Source of the DNA: Cognatundibacterium squillarum
Lineage (GTDB): Bacteria; Pseudomonadota; Gammaproteobacteria; Burkholderiales; Burkholderiaceae_D
DNA length: 64,000 bases
Assembly (NCBI RefSeq): GCF_014652435.1
Contig: NZ_BMYU01000005.1
Span: forward strand, 1-64,000
Direction: 5' to 3'
This document shows, piece after piece, positions 37,282 through 48,042 of this stretch (its first letter is position 1; each line of letters begins with the position of its first letter). The notes under the pieces are model-generated. The model was given only the letters and a program-made list of their open reading frames with translations. It had not been told where the DNA came from and made no database searches. A program made the position numbers and the translations under genes.

Positions 37282-38226
37282 TTAGCGGATACCCCAGATG
37301 AAAGGGTCACGTTCGTTCAGAATCAGCTGGCTGTCGGCATTCACGAAGGCTGTGCCGCGCAGCGTTGGCAGAATTTTGTGTTTTTCAGCATCGGTAAAGC
37401 GATACGAAGCATGGAATACGCTGCCGAGTATGCTTTCCTGATGCCAGATACTGTCTTCCTGCAGTTTGCCATCAGCGGCCAGACAGGCCAGCTTGGCGCT
37501 GGTGCCGGTGCCGCAAGGAGAGCGGTCATAGGCTTTGCCCGGGCACAGTACAAAACTCTTGCTGTGATTTTCAGCGGACTGCGGCTTGCCGAATAATTCG
37601 ATGTGATCAATCAGACCGCCGTTTTCGCCGGTGATGCCTTGTGCTTCGAGTGCTTGTCTGACCTTCCATGCGTACTCGGTCAGGCGTTCAGTATTTTTCA
37701 GCGATAAATCCTGACCGTGATCGTTGATCAGGAAGAACCAGTTGCCGCCCCATGCGATATCGCCGGTCACGACGCCTTCGCCCGGTACTTGAACACGTAC
37801 AGCTGCCTGATAGCGGTAAGAGGGAACGTTGCGGACAGTGACGCTGAAATCTTCGTTCAGTTCCGCCTCAACGATACCTACTGGCGTTTCGACTTTGTGT
37901 ATGCCGGGCTGAATTTTGCCCAGATACGCCAGCGTGACGATGTAACCGATCATGCCGTGACCGCACATGCCGAGATAGCCGACGTTATTGAAAAAAATCA
38001 CACCGGAAACGCAGTCCGGATGGCTGGTTTCGCAGTGCAGTGCACCGACAATCACGTCCGAACCGCGTGGCTCGCAGACGGTAGCGCTGCGGTAGTGATC
38101 GAACTGTTCGCGAAATACGTGCAGGCGCTGTTCCATGCTGCCGTTACCGAGTTCTGGTCCGCCGCCAATAATGACGCGGGTGGGTTCTCCGCCGGTGTGG
38201 GAGTCGATAATGTGAATCTTCTTCAT
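37282..38226 (-). CDS. 4-hydroxyproline 2-epimerase (proline racemase family)
   Basis: 314 residues. Interconverts trans-4-hydroxy-L-proline and cis-4-hydroxy-D-proline. The N-terminal [11 protein letters not shown] is the family signature. Both catalytic cysteines are visible, in [10 protein letters not shown] (about residue 90) and in [14 protein letters not shown] (about 238), which supports an epimerase rather than the dehydratase forms that lack one Cys. It is next to a PAS-AraC regulator, but no hydroxyproline oxidase or deaminase gene is nearby, so the rest of the pathway must be elsewhere. Confidence 0.85.
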   Translation of the reverse strand: MKKIHIIDSHTGGEPTRVIIGGGPELGNGSMEQRLHVFREQFDHYRSATVCEPRGSDVIVGALHCETSHPDCVSGVIFFNNVGYLGMCGHGMIGYIVTLAYLGKIQPGIHKVETPVGIVEAELNEDFSVTVRNVPSYRYQAAVRVQVPGEGVVTGDIAWGGNWFFLINDHGQDLSLKNTERLTEYAWKVRQALEAQGITGENGGLIDHIELFGKPQSAENHSKSFVLCPGKAYDRSPCGTGTSAKLACLAADGKLQEDSIWHQESILGSVFHASYRFTDAEKHKILPTLRGTAFVNADSQLILNERDPFIWGIR

Positions 38227-38515
38227 CTGCGACCTCGTTATAGTTTGATACGGAGAGAGAATACTGAGCTGTGTGTGCAGCGTCTTGATATGAAATTTGC
38301 TTATGCTGCTTTAAATGTGCATAGCAATTTTTGCATTAGTGTGGCTGTTTTGGTAGTTTCATCGCTGCAAATCTGTCGGTCTGCCGGAAATATGGCAGAC
38401 TCCTGCACTGCGTCACCGTGCGCCAGTGTCAGATTGTGGCCGACAGGCGACAAGCAGCCTCCGCGCAGCGGTATGATCAAATGTGTCAGAGATTGAGTAC
38501 CGGACCAGATAAACA

Positions 38516-40432
38516 ATGAGTGTGTTGCAGTTGACGGAATCAAAGCAGACGAACCAGTCAGACCTCAGTCGCTTGCGGCTGGGGCTGTTGTTGTCATTGC
38601 TGGTGCATGTGTTGCTGTTGTCGCTGCAGTTTGGCGGGGACAGCAGGGAAGCTGCGGATGCGTCCGAAGCGGGCAAAGCGGCGGAGCTGGTGCCGCCCCC
38701 TTTGCAGGTTCGCCTGCAGACAGCTGAACCGGTGGCGCAGGAAGAGAAAACTGCATACTCAGTGACACCGCAACCACCGGCACCGCAGTCCGCAATTAAG
38801 GCACCGGAACAAGCTGCTGACGCGGCACCGTCAGCGCCGCGTACCGGCATACAACTGGTGGAGTTGCCAAAAACGGTAAGGTCAGCTGCGACTGCGGAAC
38901 CGGCACAGAAAACAGTGACGCAGCCGCGTAAATCCGTCAAAAAAGCGCCTGTCTCAATAAAAAAAGGTGCGCCTGATGCTGCACCGCTGATCATCGCGCA
39001 GGATCGTTTTCGGGTTGACAGTTTTTTAGTGGCGAATCCGCATCCCGATGATCCGGTCAAAGTGTCCGGCACGACCGAGCAAAGCAGCGAACCTGCGCAA
39101 AAAGTTGCTGTCGCTGAAGAGTCGCCGAAAACCGTGACGGAACCGGAAACCGAACAAGAACCTGCGCCAGCGCCGGCAAAGTATGTTCCGGCGCCGGAAA
39201 AAGTGCAGGCTCGTCAGAAAACGCTGGCACCGGAAGCGTTGTTGTTCGCGACACCGGCATCCGGCGCCGAGCTGACAAAATCTATGCAGTCCGATGTGAA
39301 AGTCCAGGCAGAGGCAATTCGTGCACAAATCAGTGCGGAACAACAGCAGTTGCGTGAGCAGGAGGCAGCTAAGGCAAGAGAGGCACAGCGACTGGCGGAG
39401 CAGCAACTGGCCGAACAGCGTCTGGCTGAGCAGAAAAAAGCCGAAGCGCAGCGCTTACAGCAAAGTCTGGCAAGTCTTGATCAGATGGCGACTACCGCAC
39501 TGCAAGCACGTCCTGCCGAGCCGGTGCAGGATGCCGTAGCGCAGCGTTTGCAGGAGCAGGCAGCGGCGGAACGGGAGCTGCGACGTCAGCGCGCCCGTGA
39601 ACAGGCGAATTTCAGAGTGACGGACCGCGAACAGCAGGAGCAAGTCAGTGCGCTTGCGAAAGCACAGGAGCAAGCGAAGCGTGAAGCCGAATCCGTGCAG
39701 TCGCAGCTGGATCAGCAAGCGGCGGCCAGCCGTCAGCAGCAAAAAGAGGAGATGCGGCGTGCCACCGAAAGCCGGCTGGCGCAGATGGCCGCAGCGCAGG
39801 CGGAAGCGGGGCGTTTGCAAAGTAAGGCTGCGACGTCCGGGGCTGGCACTGAAGGCAAGGGCAGCGGTGCGCGTCAGGATGGCAGTGCAGCGACACCAAA
39901 GGCGGGTGTTACGCAGGGTGGCGGCAATGATCCGCTGGCGACAGGCACCAGCAAGGGCAATGAAGCGATTTCTTCCGGCCCCGGCGATTTTGCGAGCCGT
40001 CTGCGCGATCAGGCACGCGGGCTGAATTTACTGAAGGGGGCGCCGCCCACCAATATGTTGACCGAGGGCGGTCGCCGTAAGCTGTATCTGGGTGCAACGG
40101 AGCGTAACGTGCATTTGCGGATGTATGCAGACAGTATCGCGCAGAAGTGGGAGCGTAACGGCAATCTGAATTACTCCGACAGCGCCCGCAATAAGTCGCG
40201 CGGCGATGCGGTGGTGACCGTGGTGATCCGGAAAGACGGCAGTGTGGAGGAAGTGGTGATTCACCGTTCCAGCGGCAGTAATGAGCTGGATCAGGCGATC
40301 CGGAATATTGCGAAGCTGAATGCCCGCTATGCCATTTTTCCGGAGGCAATCAGTGCTGATTACGATGTGCTGGAAATCCGTAAAGTCTGGCGTTTTGATG
40401 AGCGTCTGAGTATCGGCGAAGAGTGGCGCTGA
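38516..40432 (+). CDS. Large TonB/TolA-like energy transducer
   Basis: 638 residues. One N-terminal membrane anchor (about 21-40, LRLGLLLSLLVHVLLLSLQF; the buried SxxxH pattern is used by TonB to couple to ExbBD), a Pro/Ala-rich region (about 55-240), a long charged coiled coil of Gln/Ala/Glu/Arg repeats (about 265-440), a Gly/Ser linker, and a C-terminal TonB-type domain (about 540-632, RKDGSVEEVVIHRSSGS). The long coiled coil makes it more TolA-like and could span the whole periplasm. No exbB/exbD genes are adjacent. ATG 38516 has a weak Shine-Dalgarno. Confidence 0.75.
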   Translation: MSVLQLTESKQTNQSDLSRLRLGLLLSLLVHVLLLSLQFGGDSREAADASEAGKAAELVPPPLQVRLQTAEPVAQEEKTAYSVTPQPPAPQSAIKAPEQAADAAPSAPRTGIQLVELPKTVRSAATAEPAQKTVTQPRKSVKKAPVSIKKGAPDAAPLIIAQDRFRVDSFLVANPHPDDPVKVSGTTEQSSEPAQKVAVAEESPKTVTEPETEQEPAPAPAKYVPAPEKVQARQKTLAPEALLFATPASGAELTKSMQSDVKVQAEAIRAQISAEQQQLREQEAAKAREAQRLAEQQLAEQRLAEQKKAEAQRLQQSLASLDQMATTALQARPAEPVQDAVAQRLQEQAAAERELRRQRAREQANFRVTDREQQEQVSALAKAQEQAKREAESVQSQLDQQAAASRQQQKEEMRRATESRLAQMAAAQAEAGRLQSKAATSGAGTEGKGSGARQDGSAATPKAGVTQGGGNDPLATGTSKGNEAISSGPGDFASRLRDQARGLNLLKGAPPTNMLTEGGRRKLYLGATERNVHLRMYADSIAQKWERNGNLNYSDSARNKSRGDAVVTVVIRKDGSVEEVVIHRSSGSNELDQAIRNIAKLNARYAIFPEAISADYDVLEIRKVWRFDERLSIGEEWR

Positions 40433-40744
40433 GCCAGTGCTAGCCGTGCAGGCTGGAAAATGCCTGAAATTGCCCGAAATTGCCTCAAATGCGGTTTTCT
40501 GCACAGCGATCCGGCGGTCGTCGGCAGAAAGTCCGGGCCTCGGGAAATGTCGAATGACGATAGCTGCATAGCTGGTGCTGCTGTCGCTGTGTTTCAGCGC
40601 CGGAAAAGCATGTGTCAGACAGGAAATGCCGCACGGGTGTAAGCTTGCATTTTTGTGATCAGCGATCAGGGCAGGGCATGACAGCTGCTGATTCGCGCCG
40701 CCCGTTTAACCGGAGTTAATCAGGGTTCTTCAGGATCCATCAGT
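40433..40744. other. 312-nt gap holding repeat copy B
   Basis: No supported gene. Three tandem 10-bp near-repeats TGCCTGAAAT, TGCCCGAAAT, TGCCTCAAAT (40461-40490) run into the dispersed repeat (40486-40568). Small frames on both strands run through it and are treated as chance. Confidence 0.5.
40486..40568. repeat. Dispersed 83-bp intergenic repeat, copy B
   Basis: Same orientation as copy A at 33645-33727 and about 6.8 kb away; same length with no gaps, 12 substitutions. It is preceded by three tandem 10-bp units, whereas copy A is preceded by two units in the reverse-complement sense. Confidence 0.8.
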
Positions 40745-41656
40745 ATGAATATTTTGATGACAGGCGGCACCGGTCTGATCGGCCGCCGACTATGTGCAGA
40801 TCTTCTTCGTCAGGGACATCAGCTGACTGTTCTGAGCCGTCAGCCGGCTACGGTGGCGCGGCTTTGCGGGCAGGGTGTCAGCGCAATGGACAGTCTGGAT
40901 GCGTACACACCGGACCGCGTTTTTGATGCGGTGATTAATCTGGCCGGCGAACCTATCATCGGCGCACGCTGGACGGCAGCGCGCAAAGCCAGACTGCGGG
41001 AAAGCCGGATTTTTCTGACTGAGTGTCTGGTGCAGAAAATGCGCGAAGCGCGTGTCAAACCTGCTGTTTTCCTGAGTGGTTCCGCGATCGGTGTGTACGG
41101 TGATACCGGTGCAGACCGGATTGATGAAACCCGTGCCGCAGGCGGCGATTTCGGTGCGCAGCTGTGTGTGGACTGGGAAGCTGCAGCATTGTCGGCTGCG
41201 CGTGATGGTATTCGTGTGGTGTTATTGCGTACCGGTGTGGTGCTGGATACGGCGGGTGGCGCACTGACCAAAATGCTGCTGCCTTTCCGTCTGGGGCTGG
41301 GTGGCAAAATCGGTGATGGCCAGCAATGGATGAGCTGGATTCATTATCAGGACTATGTCGGGCTGATCAGCCTGCTGTTGCAGGATCAGCGCATCAGCGG
41401 CAGCGTGAATATGGTCGCGCCGGGCGCCGTTACCAACGCGGAGTTCACGCAGGCACTGGCCGCTCAGCTGCACCGGCCAGCGCTGCTGACCACGCCGGCA
41501 TGGGCGCTGAAACTGGCAATGGGTGAAATGGCGATGCTGCTGACTGGCGGGCAGCGTGTGTTGCCTGTACGGGCGCAGCGCGCCGGTTTTCAGTTCATGT
41601 ATCCGAAAATTGACGGTGCGCTGGCGGCATTATTGTCCGCCGCGCCGGATGCTTAA
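40745..41656 (+). CDS. SDR-family nucleoside-diphosphate-sugar epimerase (TIGR01777-like)
   Basis: 303 residues. NAD(P)-binding MTGGTGLIGRRL at the N-terminus (residues 5-16), INLAGEPIIGARWTAARKA, which is diagnostic of the TIGR01777/YfcH group, and SGSAIGVYG. A C-terminal DUF1731 segment is seen (ALKLAMGEMAMLLTGGQRVLP). The substrate is unknown. Its stop codon shares a TTAA with the stop of the next, convergent gene. Confidence 0.88.
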   Translation: MNILMTGGTGLIGRRLCADLLRQGHQLTVLSRQPATVARLCGQGVSAMDSLDAYTPDRVFDAVINLAGEPIIGARWTAARKARLRESRIFLTECLVQKMREARVKPAVFLSGSAIGVYGDTGADRIDETRAAGGDFGAQLCVDWEAAALSAARDGIRVVLLRTGVVLDTAGGALTKMLLPFRLGLGGKIGDGQQWMSWIHYQDYVGLISLLLQDQRISGSVNMVAPGAVTNAEFTQALAAQLHRPALLTTPAWALKLAMGEMAMLLTGGQRVLPVRAQRAGFQFMYPKIDGALAALLSAAPDA

Positions 41657-42891
41657 GGCAGCGCCGTCGGATTGGCGAGATAGCTGGTGCTCAGAGTTTT
41701 AAACTGTCCGCCATCGGTGTTAATGCTGGTCTGATTGACTTCACCGGTACTGAACACCACGCCCAGCCCGCCAGCGGCGACCATTTCAGCGGTGTGGGTC
41801 AGGAAGTAGCTGGCGCGGTTGTCGCGGTAACGTCCGGCAACGCCGCCTGGTGTCGATGAAGGTACACCCAGCGGTGTTTGCCACCAGATGACAGGCAATT
41901 GCAGGCCGGTGTTGTAGCTCTTGGTCAGTGCAAAATGCTCGGTGAAGTTCGGCGATGTTTTATTCGTCGCATCCCAGTACCAGCCTGTTCCGGCACGCTG
42001 GCAATACGATGGTTGCGGGCTGACTTCAAAGCAGCCGGAATCGCGGTCCAGTGTCTGCATCACAATGAAATCGGCTTTATCTGCCCCCAGTTTTTGCATA
42101 TAACCGAGCGCAGTCGAGTACAGATCACCGAACAGCGCAGGCGGAAAACCGACATAGGCATTATTCGGCGCATATTTTCGCGCGATCTGAATCAGGCACT
42201 GGGCGATACCGGTGACGTTGTCCGGCTGATTCGTGCAATCCTGATCAAAGCTGACCAGCGCTTTCACGGTGGACGGGTCGGCATTCACCGACAGCCTTTG
42301 GGTATAACCCCAGAAATCCGGTTCAAAATTCACCAGCACCGGTTTGCCGTAAGTCGCGATTTGCTGAAATAACAAACGGACATTATTCCAGTAGCCGGTC
42401 ATGAACGTCTGATTCGTCAGACCGGACAGATTGCCATCGCCGTTGCTGGCCATCTGATACAGCGTGAACATCGGCACTGCACCGAGCGTATCAGCATTTT
42501 TCGCGACGACCTGCACATACGCACCGGACGGACTGTTCCATGTTGGCCATGAACCAGCACCGACGCCATTCAGGTACTGATCATAAATATCAATACGGAT
42601 GCTTTGCTTCTGGATGTCGGCCACGCTGGTGGTGCCCAGTCCGACCAGAAAACGGCTGCTTTTACCGAGCTTGGCTGCCAGCGCGGCTGCTTTTTTCTCC
42701 AGTGTGACGGCTGTGCCACCGCCGGTTCCGCCACCTGTACCACCACCGGAAGTACCGCCAGAACCACTGCCTGATCCCGAACCGGAACCGGATGTGCTGG
42801 TTGCAGAATCCGCGGAGCTGCTGCCCCCGCCACCTCCGCAGGCTGCTGCAAGAAGGACAATCAGGGAGATAAGTATGGCAGGTGTTTTCAT
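41653..42891 (-). CDS. Putative secreted lipoprotein with TIM-barrel glycosidase-like domain
   Basis: 412 residues. Lipoprotein signal with lipobox LAAAC (Cys18), then a Gly/Ser/Thr linker of about 40 residues (CGGGGGSSS, repeats of SG and GGGT), a helical part, and a domain with strand-like segments that suggest a TIM barrel: RFLVGLGTT, PVLVNFEPDFWGYTQRL, NAYVGFPPALFGDL, DFIVMQTLDRD, LPVIWWQTPLG, GLGVVFSTGEVNQT. The E in NFEPDFW is a candidate acid. It resembles glycoside-hydrolase-like lipoproteins but I cannot name a family. Probably anchored at the outer membrane. Alone, convergent with the SDR gene. Confidence 0.6.
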   Translation of the reverse strand: MKTPAILISLIVLLAAACGGGGGSSSADSATSTSGSGSGSGSGSGGTSGGGTGGGTGGGTAVTLEKKAAALAAKLGKSSRFLVGLGTTSVADIQKQSIRIDIYDQYLNGVGAGSWPTWNSPSGAYVQVVAKNADTLGAVPMFTLYQMASNGDGNLSGLTNQTFMTGYWNNVRLLFQQIATYGKPVLVNFEPDFWGYTQRLSVNADPSTVKALVSFDQDCTNQPDNVTGIAQCLIQIARKYAPNNAYVGFPPALFGDLYSTALGYMQKLGADKADFIVMQTLDRDSGCFEVSPQPSYCQRAGTGWYWDATNKTSPNFTEHFALTKSYNTGLQLPVIWWQTPLGVPSSTPGGVAGRYRDNRASYFLTHTAEMVAAGGLGVVFSTGEVNQTSINTDGGQFKTLSTSYLANPTALP

Positions 42892-42978
42892 GATCTGAAT
42901 CTGGGTGCGGCGAATGAAATTTTCTCTGACTGTACAATAGCAGACTTTCAGGTGGTCTACTTGCGAGAGCGTAAAACA

Positions 42979-43614
42979 ATGTCAGTCAAACGAATGCCGT
43001 GTCAGCGGTGCCTGCGTATGCAGTGTCTGTGTCATCGCGTGGTGCAGATCAGTAACAGCATTCCTTTGCTGATCATCCAGCATCCGCTTGAACTGACGCA
43101 TCCAAAAGGCAGCGGTAAATTACTGCATCTGAGTCTGCAGCAGTCAACCCTGATCAGTGGCGAAACATTTGATGAAAATGACTTACGCGCGGCACTTTTC
43201 GCTGACGATGCAGAAGCGGCGCTTGCGGAGACAGTTTTGCTGTATCCCGATACCAGTCTGGATCAGTCGGAAGATGCAGTGCAGGAACCCCTGCATTTTT
43301 GGCCGGATGACTGCCGCCCGCAGCGTCTGGTGGTGATAGATGCGACCTGGCGTAAGAGTCGCAAAATACTGTATGCCAATCCTTTGCTGCAGAAGTTACC
43401 GCGACTGAGTCTGACAGATGTTGAGACCGGCAGTTACCGGATTCGCAAAGCACACCGGGAGGGGCAGTTATCGACACTGGAAGCCAGTGTGCTGGCATTA
43501 TCGCGCTGGGACGGTGCTGCGGTGTACGCGCCTTTGCTCAGCGCATTCAGTGGTCTGATGCAGGATTACGAAGATAATCTGCTGGCGCAGAAAAACAAAA
43601 AAGCCCTGACGTAA
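42979..43614 (+). CDS. DTW domain protein (tRNA-uridine aminocarboxypropyltransferase)
   Basis: 211 residues from ATG 42979 (in-frame start at 42952 is less likely). The N-terminal Cys cluster MPCQRCLRMQCLC is a zinc site, and the DTW motif appears as IDATWRKSRKI (about 115-125), with IRKAH..GQLSTLEA after it. TapT/DTWD enzymes transfer the aminocarboxypropyl group from SAM to uridine 47 in tRNA (acp3U). The terminator overlaps the stop codon. A 60-odd-nt gap separates it from the divergent lipoprotein gene. Confidence 0.85.
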   Translation: MSVKRMPCQRCLRMQCLCHRVVQISNSIPLLIIQHPLELTHPKGSGKLLHLSLQQSTLISGETFDENDLRAALFADDAEAALAETVLLYPDTSLDQSEDAVQEPLHFWPDDCRPQRLVVIDATWRKSRKILYANPLLQKLPRLSLTDVETGSYRIRKAHREGQLSTLEASVLALSRWDGAAVYAPLLSAFSGLMQDYEDNLLAQKNKKALT

Positions 43615-43629
43615 GCGACAGGGCTTTTT
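43597..43629 (+). terminator. Terminator overlapping the DTW gene stop
   Basis: AAAAAGCCCTG, 10-nt loop containing the TAA stop, CAGGGCTTTTT. Confidence 0.8.
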
Positions 43630-43692
43630 GCATCCGGTCCGGCTTGTTTGTCCTGACTGTTGTGACAGGCAGGACAACACCGGCGCAGATGA

Positions 43693-45672
43693 TCAGAGCA
43701 GTACGTTAATGATCGCGTTACCGATACCCATCAGTGCAGCACCGGAAATCAGGCCGGCACAGATTGGTTCGCAACCTTCCACCCAGAACTGGTGACCGGA
43801 AGATTTCGGGTCAGGGTGTTTGCGACCCATCCACCAGAACAGTGCTGCACCAATCCACATTGCCAGACAGGAATCCGGTGGCAGTACCACGCCCAGACCG
43901 ATCGATACTGCTGACAGCGGGAATTTACCCTTGGTCACAATACGGCTGACTTCGATCACGATTGCCGCGATCGCCGCCACTACCATGGCGATAATCGCTG
44001 ATGCTGGCAGGCTGCTGACACCTTTCGCGATCAGTTCTGCCACGCCTTTCCATTGCATTGCTGCAGGGAACGCGAACTTCTCAGAAATGATGGTCGCGGT
44101 AGAGCGCAAGCCCTCTGCATCCGGCGGCAGGAACAACAGGTAATACAGCGGGATACAGGCGATCGCGCCGGAGAAAATACCGATCACGTGGCCGATTGCC
44201 TGCTGACGTGGCTTCGCGCCCAGCATGTAGCCCGGTTTAATATCGGACAGCAGATTGGAGGCATTCGATGCGACTTCTGCAGTCATACCGGCTGGAATCA
44301 GGTTGCTGGCCGGATTGGTGGAGTCAATCGCACCCATGCTGAACTGCGTGATTTTCGACAGTGCGCCGGTCGGTGTCCAGGACGTCAGTGCCATTGCATT
44401 CGCGCAAATCACGGTCAGGATGAAAATCAGCGGCAGACTGATGAAAGACAGCAGCCAGGGTACGTTGAAGAATTCATGGGTTGTCCACGCAGCCAGCACA
44501 CTGAAAATCGGGATGCCGATATAAGACACCATCAGTGGCAGTTCGATATGCGCGACCGGATCAGGACCGGTTTGCTTTTCTTTTTTGCCGAAGCCTTTGA
44601 ACAGGCCGGTGAACAGTTCCGGTTTTGCCAGCAGACCGACAATCGAACCAACCACCATGATTGCGACCGCCCACCACAGACCCCACTGGTTCACGATTTC
44701 AACGCGGGAAATCGGAACGACTTTGCCGCTCGGTGCAATACGTTCGATGATATCGCCACGCTGAATCATCCACGGTGCGAGGAACACAAAGTTGATGATG
44801 GAGCCAAGCAGAATACTGTTCGCAACGCGGATACCCATCAGGCCGCCGACACCAACCATCGCCAGATCAGCATTGAAGCGCAGACCCAGTGCACGGAAAT
44901 CGGTACCGAGAATTTTCGGGATCAGCAAATCGGCTTTTGCGGCATACATATAGTAATAATCGTCAAAACGCTCATGCAAATGCCACGGTTCAACCAGACC
45001 AGCCCATTTATCCATCATCAGCAGTTTAAACTGGATCAGTTTCATCCAGCCATCGCTGACAATGGCCTGAAATGCCGCAGTCCACAGAGCAGTTTTTGCC
45101 AGCAGTTTGGCCTGACGCATACCGGTGTCGCCATCATCAGAATACAGCGTATCCAGTACCACGCCGCAGGCGCGGCCTTCAGGGAAAGGCAACTGATCTT
45201 CATTGATGAAGCGGCGTTTCAGCGGGAACGCAACCAGCACGCCGAGGATAGAGCAGGTGCTCATCCAGATCATCATCTGCCACCACGGAATAATTTTTCC
45301 GGTAATCAGCATATAGGCTGACAGCGCAGAAATCATCGGCATGACCATGTAACCGGCAGCGGTAGCGATGGATTGCGAGCAGTTGTTTTCCAGAATGGTG
45401 AAATCTTTTGCCAGACCGGAACTGGCCAGTAAGCGGAAAATCGCGAATGCCAGAATGACGGAAGTCAGACCGACCCCGATAGAAATACCGGTTTTGCCGC
45501 CGATATACAGCGCTGTACCGGACAGGATGCCGCCGAGTAAGAAGCCAGTCAGAGCGGAGCGCAGTGTCAGCTGCGCCATATCGCCGCGATAGACGTTTTT
45601 TAACCACCATTCGTCTTTTTGCGTTCGCGACCAGGTGCGGATCTGCTCTTCAGATAGTTGCTGCAGGGCCAT
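43693..45672 (-). CDS. OPT family oligopeptide (or metal-chelate) transporter
   Basis: 659 residues with about 14-16 membrane segments. OPT family members couple uptake of short peptides or metal-peptide chelates to the proton gradient. The N-terminal LTLRSALTGFLLGGILSGTALYIGGKTG, the motif FPEGRACG, SNLLSDIKPGYMLGAKPRQQ and the C-terminal VGGLMGIRVANSILLGS are seen. The substrate cannot be told from sequence. Located between DTW and groEL, alone, and start at ATG 45672. Confidence 0.85.
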   Translation of the reverse strand: MALQQLSEEQIRTWSRTQKDEWWLKNVYRGDMAQLTLRSALTGFLLGGILSGTALYIGGKTGISIGVGLTSVILAFAIFRLLASSGLAKDFTILENNCSQSIATAAGYMVMPMISALSAYMLITGKIIPWWQMMIWMSTCSILGVLVAFPLKRRFINEDQLPFPEGRACGVVLDTLYSDDGDTGMRQAKLLAKTALWTAAFQAIVSDGWMKLIQFKLLMMDKWAGLVEPWHLHERFDDYYYMYAAKADLLIPKILGTDFRALGLRFNADLAMVGVGGLMGIRVANSILLGSIINFVFLAPWMIQRGDIIERIAPSGKVVPISRVEIVNQWGLWWAVAIMVVGSIVGLLAKPELFTGLFKGFGKKEKQTGPDPVAHIELPLMVSYIGIPIFSVLAAWTTHEFFNVPWLLSFISLPLIFILTVICANAMALTSWTPTGALSKITQFSMGAIDSTNPASNLIPAGMTAEVASNASNLLSDIKPGYMLGAKPRQQAIGHVIGIFSGAIACIPLYYLLFLPPDAEGLRSTATIISEKFAFPAAMQWKGVAELIAKGVSSLPASAIIAMVVAAIAAIVIEVSRIVTKGKFPLSAVSIGLGVVLPPDSCLAMWIGAALFWWMGRKHPDPKSSGHQFWVEGCEPICAGLISGAALMGIGNAIINVLL

Positions 45673-45896
45673 TGTGTCTCCAGAACAAATTGAAAATCGG
45701 ATTGCTTTTGACTGAAACGATTTGCTGCAATATGCAGTAATACGTTACAAAAGCTGAAAATATACTTACAGGTGCGGCAGTATCTAAGTGCCGGTTTTCT
45801 CTGTCAAGTCGCATTGCGGGAAAAACGCTGCTGTGTGTCGCAGTGTTGCGTTTTGATGGAATTCCAGTCATGGAGTTCTCGGAATCCGGAAAAATA

Positions 45897-45924
45897 AAAA
45901 GCCCCGTGAAACTCACGGGGCTTT
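45897..45924 (-). terminator. Terminator after groEL
   Basis: AAAGCCCCGTGA, loop AAC, TCACGGGGCTTT; follows the groEL stop by about 25 nt on the minus strand. Confidence 0.88.
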
Positions 45925-45948
45925 GACTCAGCTGACTGAGAGGGATGA

Positions 45949-47607
<1,659 letters not shown>

Positions 47608-47631
47608 TTAATTCAGTACGGGAAGCGCAGA

Positions 47632-47922
47632 TTACTTCTGAATGATCGCGAAGATGTCTTCTTCACGCATTACCAGGTATTCCTGACCATCCATTTTTAC
47701 TGCCTGACCAGAGTATTTGCCGAACAGTACGCGGTCGCCGACTTTGACTTCCAGCGCGCGAACGGAACCGTTATCCAGTTGCTTACCTGCGCCAACGGCC
47801 AATACTTCACCTTGGTCTGGTTTTTCAGCTGCAGCGTCAGGCAGAACGATACCGGAAGCGGTTTTTGTTTCTTGATCCAGACGTTTAACGATCAGACGAT
47901 CGTGCAGGGGACGAAGGTTCAT
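47632..47922 (-). CDS. groES: Co-chaperonin GroES
   Basis: 96 residues from MNLRPLHDR at 47922; an upstream in-frame start at 47994 would translate through the CIRCE region and is rejected. Seven-subunit lid for Gro[32 protein letters not shown] (mobile loop and roof) and the C-terminal [12 protein letters not shown] are typical. First gene of the operon. Confidence 0.97.
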   Translation of the reverse strand: MNLRPLHDRLIVKRLDQETKTASGIVLPDAAAEKPDQGEVLAVGAGKQLDNGSVRALEVKVGDRVLFGKYSGQAVKMDGQEYLVMREEDIFAIIQK

Positions 47923-47987
47923 ACGAGCTCCTTTAATTAACGAGTCATTACCAGAAATTGATTTTAAGGCTGGGGAGTGAGTCATTG

Positions 47988-48014
47988 TTAGCACTCTATC
48001 CCAACGAGTGCTAA
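47988..48014 (-). promoter_or_regulatory. CIRCE operator (HrcA site) of groES-groEL
   Basis: TTAGCACTC, nine-nt spacer, GAGTGCTAA: a perfect match to the consensus inverted repeat bound by the heat-shock repressor HrcA. It lies immediately downstream of the -10, so bound HrcA would block the promoter. Confidence 0.95.
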
Positions 48015-48042
48015 TTATATGGGCGACCTATAGGCATTTCAA
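48014..48042 (-). promoter_or_regulatory. Sigma-70-type promoter of groES-groEL
   Basis: On the minus strand TTGAAA (48042-48037), 17 nt, TATAAT (48019-48014). The -10 is perfect and overlaps the last base of the CIRCE. A vegetative promoter with HrcA control rather than a pure heat-shock sigma promoter is thus indicated. Confidence 0.8.

Noticed and set aside
40460-40642. Small plus-strand frame in repeat copy B
   Set aside because: No Shine-Dalgarno; the plus-strand translation is not shared with copy A, so the similarity is at DNA level.
41653-41656. Overlap of the stop codons of two convergent genes in TTAA
   Set aside because: A chance consequence of compact spacing; no regulatory feature seen.
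42690-42845. Repetitive DNA that looked like a tandem repeat or CRISPR-like array
   Set aside because: It encodes the Gly/Ser/Thr linker of a lipoprotein; there are no spacers or regular period.
44053-45321. 422-codon frame opposite the OPT transporter gene
   Set aside because: Antisense shadow with His/Gln/Arg-rich composition unlike a real protein.
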